The notes under the pieces were generated by a model that worked only from the letters and a program-made list of their open reading frames with translations, ran no database searches and had not been told where the DNA came from. Source: Nonomuraea ceibae (GTDB taxonomy: Bacteria > Actinomycetota > Actinomycetes > Streptosporangiales > Streptosporangiaceae). From it: a stretch of 64,000 nucleotides of DNA. How positions within the stretch are numbered: the stretch's first letter is position 1; every line of letters begins with the position of its first letter. The stretch covers positions 267,152 to 331,151 of the forward strand of contig NZ_JAHKRO010000001.1 in the NCBI RefSeq assembly GCF_019396325.1, written 5' to 3'. Shown piece by piece: positions 60,029 to 64,000 of this stretch. A program made the position numbers and the translations under genes.

Positions 60029-60643
60029 TCACTTCTCCAGCGCCTTGGCGGCCTTTCTCAACCGCTTCAACGACGCCGCTTCCATCTCGGCCGGAACCCG
60101 CCAGATGTCCGTACCACCCATGAGGGCGTAGACACGCACCCGTACGAGCGGCGCACCCGTGCGCGGCGGCTGGCGGCTGCCCCGCTGGTCGTGCCCGCCC
60201 ATCAGCGAGAACCCGGTGACCTCCAGGTCGATGCTGTCCGGCACGTAGATGTCGAAGCCTCCCATGACGGCGATGGCGGTCAACGTGACCTCTTCGCCTT
60301 CGATCTCCGCGCCGCGCAGGTCGATGTCGCCGCTGCCCATCAGGGACAGCGCCGTGACGCGGCGTCCCGCTCGCCATCGGCCCACCTTGGCGAAGCTGCC
60401 CATCACGGATACGAGCCACCGCGTCGCCTTCCTGCGCGCCGGCGGCTGGTCGGTGCCGGTCGGCAGATCGCGGGTGAGCGTCTGCAGTTCGCCCATGGTC
60501 CTGGCGGAGTGGGCGTGCTCGATGCGTTCTTCCAGCTCCGCCAGCGTCAAACGACCCTGCGCGGCCTGCTCGCTCAACAGGTCGATAACCGAATCACGCT
60601 CGGCATCAGAAGCCCTGACCGAAAGATGCGAGTCATCTGACAT
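60029..60643 (-). CDS. DUF1707 / LiaF-like protein
   Basis: 204 residues. Residues 8-60 are DUF1707 (VRASDAERDSVIDLLSEQAA, GRLTLAELEERIEHAHSART, MGELQTLTRDLP). The rest is a beta-rich domain of the DUF2154 or LiaF type (ALSLMGSGDIDLRGAEIEGE, AIAVMGGFDIYVPDSIDLEV). Such proteins appear in cell-envelope stress genes. It starts at ATG 60643 with gaagg upstream and sits inside the tad region on the other strand, so it is an insertion in the usual order. No membrane segment is visible. Confidence 0.9.
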   Translation of the reverse strand: MSDDSHLSVRASDAERDSVIDLLSEQAAQGRLTLAELEERIEHAHSARTMGELQTLTRDLPTGTDQPPARRKATRWLVSVMGSFAKVGRWRAGRRVTALSLMGSGDIDLRGAEIEGEEVTLTAIAVMGGFDIYVPDSIDLEVTGFSLMGGHDQRGSRQPPRTGAPLVRVRVYALMGGTDIWRVPAEMEAASLKRLRKAAKALEK

Positions 60644-60937
60644 CGGGCGCTTCCTTCCGTCGCCAAGGCCGGGCCGCCTTTTGAGCTTAACTTCCCGCGT
60701 ATCTCCACGCCTTGGCCAACGGACTACGGACCACTCAAATCGCCCTAACCGTCCCGCTGGAGCTCCCTGTCGGTCCAGTTACACGCCGGGCGCGCGATAT
60801 CCACAGCCCGGGACAACCGAATCTCCGGCAATCCCCAGAACGCCATTCGGCCCGCAATCGCAGGCCCCTCCTGAGCGACGCTTGCACCCGGCAACGCCGG
60901 TCCCACCTCACTCCGGCACCGAGCACCTGGAGGCAAA
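60644..60937. other. Divergent intergenic region with TATCC(A/C)CAG boxes
   Basis: ATATCCACAG (60797-60806) and AATCCCCAG (60830-60838) recall the boxes upstream of ssd. The stretch must hold promoters for the DUF1707 gene and for the pilin-like genes. I cannot place -10/-35 sites with confidence. Confidence 0.4.
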
Positions 60938-61198
60938 ATGCGCGTCCCCACTCCCGACGAGACCCCAGAGACCGCCCCCATCACCACCACTGACCACAGC
61001 AACTCCGGATGGTGGGCCAGCCGCTGGTCCCGCTGCACCGGCCCTCTGCGAGACCGGGGCATGTCCACGGCCGAGTACGCCGTCGGCACGATCGCCGCCT
61101 GCGCGTTCGCCGCACTCTTGTTCAAGGTGGTCAGCAGCCCCGAAGTGCAAGAAATGCTCTCCAAGCTCATAGACCAGGCGCTCAACACCAACGGATGA
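60938..61198 (+). CDS. DUF4244 Flp pilin-like protein
   Basis: 86 residues: a long polar leader (about 40 residues), then RDRGMSTAEYAVGTIAACAF, AALLFKVVSSPEVQEMLSKL. The G-M-S-T-A-E-Y pattern with Glu 5 after the Gly is a prepilin-like cleavage site followed by the hydrophobic helix of Flp pilins. This is the putative major subunit. ATG 60938 has ctggagg upstream. Its stop overlaps the TadE start as ATGA. No prepilin peptidase gene is in the window. Confidence 0.9.
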   Translation: MRVPTPDETPETAPITTTDHSNSGWWASRWSRCTGPLRDRGMSTAEYAVGTIAACAFAALLFKVVSSPEVQEMLSKLIDQALNTNG

Positions 61199-61566
61199 CC
61201 AGGTCCGCCTCCAACCGTGGGAGCCGGTCAGCATCGCGCGGCTCGGTCACCGCCGAGACCGCCGCGATGCTGCCGGCCCTCATGATCGTCCTAGCCGCCG
61301 CACTGTGGGCCATCCACGCGGTCACCGTCCACCTGGAGTGCGTCGACGCCGCCCGTACGGCAGCCAGGGCCGCCGCCCGAGGCGAGCCACTCGACCAGGT
61401 ACGCGCCCTCGTCCACTCAGCTGTCCGGCCCTCAGCCCTCGTAGACATAACGCGCAACGCAGACCAGACCTCCGTGAAGATCTCGGTGGACGTACGCCCC
61501 CCGTGGGGCCCCGCCCTCCCGGCGGTCCCCGTAACGGCATCAGCCACAGCCGCCACAGAACCCTGA
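61195..61566 (+). CDS. TadE-like pseudopilin
   Basis: 123 residues: SRGSVTAETAAMLPALMIVL then AAALWAIHAVTVHLECVDAA. This is the TadE pattern of RGsvtaE followed by one membrane helix, then ARTAARAAARGE. It is a minor pilin-like component on the outer face of the membrane. It is coupled to the DUF4244 gene by ATGA and followed after 37 bp by the TadG-like gene. Confidence 0.9.
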   Translation: MTRSASNRGSRSASRGSVTAETAAMLPALMIVLAAALWAIHAVTVHLECVDAARTAARAAARGEPLDQVRALVHSAVRPSALVDITRNADQTSVKISVDVRPPWGPALPAVPVTASATAATEP

Positions 61567-61603
61567 CCCTCGCCCCATCGCCCCAGAAGGGAGGAAGGAC
61601 GAC

Positions 61604-61957
61604 ATGCCCGCCCAACGCGCCGACCGAGGCTCAGCCACGCTCTGGGGTGTGGCCCTCATGGCCCTCCTGATGGCCGTGGCCACCGCCTTCGCCATAGTGG
61701 GCGCCGCCCGCGTTGCCCGCCACCGCGTCAACGCCGCCGCCGACCTGAGCGCCCTGGCGGCGGCCAAACTCGCCCTGATCGACCCCGAATCCGCCTGCAC
61801 CCACGCCGAGACGGTGGCCTCCCAGAACGGCGTCCACCTGGCGAACTGCACGATCACCGGCCAGGTGGCGGACGTCTGGACCTCACTCCAGATCACGCTC
61901 CCCGCCCTCGGCCCCCGCACCCTCACCGGCAGAGCCAGAGCAGGCCCCGCCCCATGA
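61604..61957 (+). CDS. TadG-like / Rv3654c-like protein
   Basis: 117 residues: DRGSATLWGVALMALLMAVA, TAFAIVGAARVARHRVNAAA, DLSALAAAKLALIDP, with two Cys (SACTHAE and LANCTI) that may be bridged outside the cell. The RGSATL start and the AADLSALAAA helix identify the actinobacterial TadG-like (helicase/secretion neighbourhood TadE-like) family. ATG 61604 has agggagg 9-10 nt upstream. It ends the tad operon. Confidence 0.9.
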   Translation: MPAQRADRGSATLWGVALMALLMAVATAFAIVGAARVARHRVNAAADLSALAAAKLALIDPESACTHAETVASQNGVHLANCTITGQVADVWTSLQITLPALGPRTLTGRARAGPAP

Positions 61958-62290
61958 ATCCGTCGCTTACGTGCCCCCGCGTCCTTAGAGCCTTATCCGG
62001 CGCTGCCAGAGCGTGCGGGCTTCGGCCATGTGTTTCGGCCTAGCGATTTGGCTATTTCTGCGCCCCAAAATCTCTCGAATTATGGAAGATCGCAAAAGTC
62101 GTCCGGTTCAGGTGTTTGTTATATCCAGCGCTTCATGCGGCCTATTCACTGCTCCCCAACACCGCCCGTTGGAGCGTGGCGGAGCGGGCTCTTGGTAACT
62201 CATAGTCACACGATGACGGGAGGCCGCGGAGCTTATCGTTCAAGGGACGATTAAGCCGCTACGCGCCTCGCCCGCAATACGTACTCCGAG
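61958..62290. other. Intergenic stretch, locally AT-rich
   Basis: Between two convergent genes, 333 bp. It is clearly lower in GC than its neighbours (62030-62130 in particular), with no gene or clear hairpin that I can support. Short frames in it lack family signs. Confidence 0.5.
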
Positions 62291-64000
62291 TCAGGAACTG
62301 AGGAGGGTGCCGAGGAGGCGGAGGGCGCCGCGTTTGTCCAAGGGGTCGTTGCCGTTGCCGCACTTGGGGGATTGGATGCACGACGGGCAGCCGCGTTCGC
62401 ATTCGCAGGAGGCGATGGCTTCACGGGTGGCAGTGAGCCAATCGGTGGCGCGGGCGAAACCGCGTTCGGCGAAACCGGCGCCGCCCTCATGGCCGTCGTA
62501 CACGAACACGGTGAGCAGGCCGGTGTCGGCGTGCAGTTCGGTGGAGACGCCGCCGATGTCCCAGCGGTCGCAGGTGGCGAAGAGGGGGAGGAGGCCGATG
62601 GCGGCGTGTTCGGCGGCATGGGCGGCGCCGCCCAGGTCGAAGCCGTCCTCGGCCAGGGTGGTCACCACGGAGGCGGGAAGCGTCCACCAGACCGCGCGGG
62701 TGCGCAGCGTGCGCGGCGGCAGGTCGAGGGGCTCGTCGCCGAGCATCTCGCCGGATTGGAGGCGGCGCTTGAGATAGGAGACGACCTGCCGGGTCACCTC
62801 CACGTCGCCGAAGTGAAGGGTGCCGGGCCCCAGTGGCTGGGAGCGCAGCGTGGCGAGGATGGAGATGTCCGTAATGTCGCGGGCGAACGTGGAGTAGTCA
62901 GGTTCGGAGCGCGAGACCAGCGCCACGCCGGCTTCCAGGTCCAGGAGCTCCACCAGGTACGTCTCGCCCTGGTGGAGATAGATGGCGCCGGTGTGGACGG
63001 TGGTGTGCGAGGACGGCTCGTCCACGCTGCCCAGCAGGCGGCCGGTCGACGACTCCACCACGTGGATCGGCGCACCGCCGCCGCCCCGGATGTCGGCCAG
63101 GTCGGTGGCGCGCTCGCGCTTGGTCCAGAACCATCCGGCGGGCCGGCGGCGCAGCAGCCCGTCGGAGACCAGGGTGTCGAGGACGTCCGCCGTGGTGTCG
63201 CCGAACAGCGACAGGTCGTCGTCCGTGAGCGGGATCTCGGCGGCGGCCGCGCACAGGTGAGGGCCGAGGACGTACGGGTTGCCAGGGTCCAGCACGATCG
63301 CCTCGACGGGCTGGCCGAACAGGGCTTGGGGGTGGTGGACGAGGTAGGTGTCGAGGGGGTCGTCGCGCGCGATGAGCACGGCGAGCGCGTCCCTGCCGTC
63401 GCGCCCGGCCCGGCCCGCCTGCTGCCACAGGGAAGCCCGGGTGCCCGGCCACCCGGCGATCAGCACCGCGTCCAGGCCGGACACGTCCACGCCCAGCTCC
63501 AGGGCGTTCGTGGTGGCCAGGCCCATGAGGGTCCCGGAGCGCAGGGCCTTCTCCAGGAGCCTGCGGTCCTCGGCCAGGTAACCCGCCCGGTACGCGGCGA
63601 CCTTCTCGGGAAGAGCGGCCCAGTCGGTGGTCTCGGGAAGCGCCCAAGACAACATGTCCGTAGGCGCCGCTACCCGGTCCGGATTCGGGGATCGGTCCTG
63701 GTGTCCGTCCTGCTCCTGGTTTCGGTTTTTGTCCCGGTCCCGGTATCCGTCCTGGTCCCGGGCCTGGTCCGCGTCCTGGTCCCGGCACGCCGGCGCGTAT
63801 CCGTCCGGAGCTTGGTCCGCGTGCTGGCCCTCGTGGGCGCTGGCGCCGGGTCCTGGCCGCTCCTCGGGCCTGGCGTTGAACTCACGGCTGGTGTCGTGGC
63901 CCTGGTCGAGGTCGGGAGTAGAGGTGGCGCTCTGGCCCGGGGTGGAGCTGAAGCCAGGGGAGGGGTCGGGGCCTCGGTCGGGGGCGGGAGCGGGGGTGGG
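62291..64000 (-). CDS. DEAD/DEAH helicase, C-terminal part (DUF1998/MrfA-like), 5' end beyond window
   Basis: The minus-strand frame is open from the window edge to the stop at 62291 (570 codons). The part from 63655 down is the second helicase lobe (GLATTNALELGVDVSGLDAV with LIAGWPGTRASLWQQAGRAG and RDGRDALAVL as motifs V and VI). A long C-terminal domain with four Cys (CECERGCPSCIQSPKCGNG) follows, as in MrfA/YprA. Before it, residues coded at 63670-64000 form a low-complexity insertion rich in Asp, Gln and Arg (DQDADQARDQDGYRDRDKN). The product is likely a DNA repair helicase. The equivalent mycobacterial gene is Rv3649, next to the tad locus. Confidence 0.9.
   Translation of the reverse strand, partial: PTPAPAPDRGPDPSPGFSSTPGQSATSTPDLDQGHDTSREFNARPEERPGPGASAHEGQHADQAPDGYAPACRDQDADQARDQDGYRDRDKNRNQEQDGHQDRSPNPDRVAAPTDMLSWALPETTDWAALPEKVAAYRAGYLAEDRRLLEKALRSGTLMGLATTNALELGVDVSGLDAVLIAGWPGTRASLWQQAGRAGRDGRDALAVLIARDDPLDTYLVHHPQALFGQPVEAIVLDPGNPYVLGPHLCAAAAEIPLTDDDLSLFGDTTADVLDTLVSDGLLRRRPAGWFWTKRERATDLADIRGGGGAPIHVVESSTGRLLGSVDEPSSHTTVHTGAIYLHQGETYLVELLDLEAGVALVSRSEPDYSTFARDITDISILATLRSQPLGPGTLHFGDVEVTRQVVSYLKRRLQSGEMLGDEPLDLPPRTLRTRAVWWTLPASVVTTLAEDGFDLGGAAHAAEHAAIGLLPLFATCDRWDIGGVSTELHADTGLLTVFVYDGHEGGAGFAERGFARATDWLTATREAIASCECERGCPSCIQSPKCGNGNDPLDKRGALRLLGTLLSS

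Overview
The window is high-GC DNA with dense genes, frequent 4-nt ATGA overlaps, many GTG starts and actinobacterial marker families (WhiB-like, LuxR-type LAL regulators, AfsR-like STAND regulators, DUF1707, DUF4244, DUF6461). This points to an actinomycete. A Streptosporangiales host such as Nonomuraea is my inference from the number of large STAND regulators; nothing here proves the genus.

Left part, about 1-33.5 kb: a regulator-rich accessory region. It carries four large LuxR-type ATPase regulators (1-1799 minus, 4509-7310, 17149-19926 minus, 21704-24466) and two paralogous XRE/NB-ARC/TPR regulators (1957-4212, 25707-27965). Between them lie small catabolic or redox genes: two ferritin-like proteins (one fused to CDGSH iron-sulfur domains), a sodium/solute symporter, SDR oxidoreductases, an NmrA-like protein, two alpha/beta hydrolases, a P450, two cupins and a small membrane protein. 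Five of these transcription units have the same upstream element, TGTCAC(A/G)-N16/17-(T/G)GTC. It resembles the promoter recognised by ECF41/SigJ-type sigma factors, yet no sigma factor gene is in the window. Several modules are duplicated and decayed: an SDR relic at 4310-4491 matches the intact SDR at 31658-32458, a 21-codon hydrolase N-terminus survives at 31220-31282, and an unrecognised small protein family occurs twice (13423-13644 and 30848-31090).

Right part, about 33.7-53.5 kb: a conserved core. Gene order matches, from memory, the mycobacterial Rv3667-Rv3683 block: tRNA-Pro, metallophosphoesterase, YqeY, bifunctional PBP (ponA2), wblA/whiB4, two ArsA-type ATPases, DUF4177, RidA, NUDIX, MBL hydrolase, crp, nth, CoA-type NUDIX, a HEAT protein, marP, an aldo/keto reductase with a TetR regulator, DUF309, an epoxide-hydrolase-like protein, a holin-like protein, nhaA and acs.

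Far right, about 53.7-64 kb: a Fic-like protein without the catalytic His, a 1-kb non-coding, repeat-rich stretch, then a compact tad (Flp pilus-like) locus. The locus holds ssd, tadA, an unrecognised disordered ORF, tadB, tadC, then (after a reversed DUF1707 gene) a DUF4244 pilin-like gene, a TadE-like gene and a TadG-like gene. The window ends inside a DEAD/DEAH helicase with a DUF1998-type C-terminus. Transcription units of the core are mostly separated by hairpins, and several convergent pairs overlap at their 3' ends.
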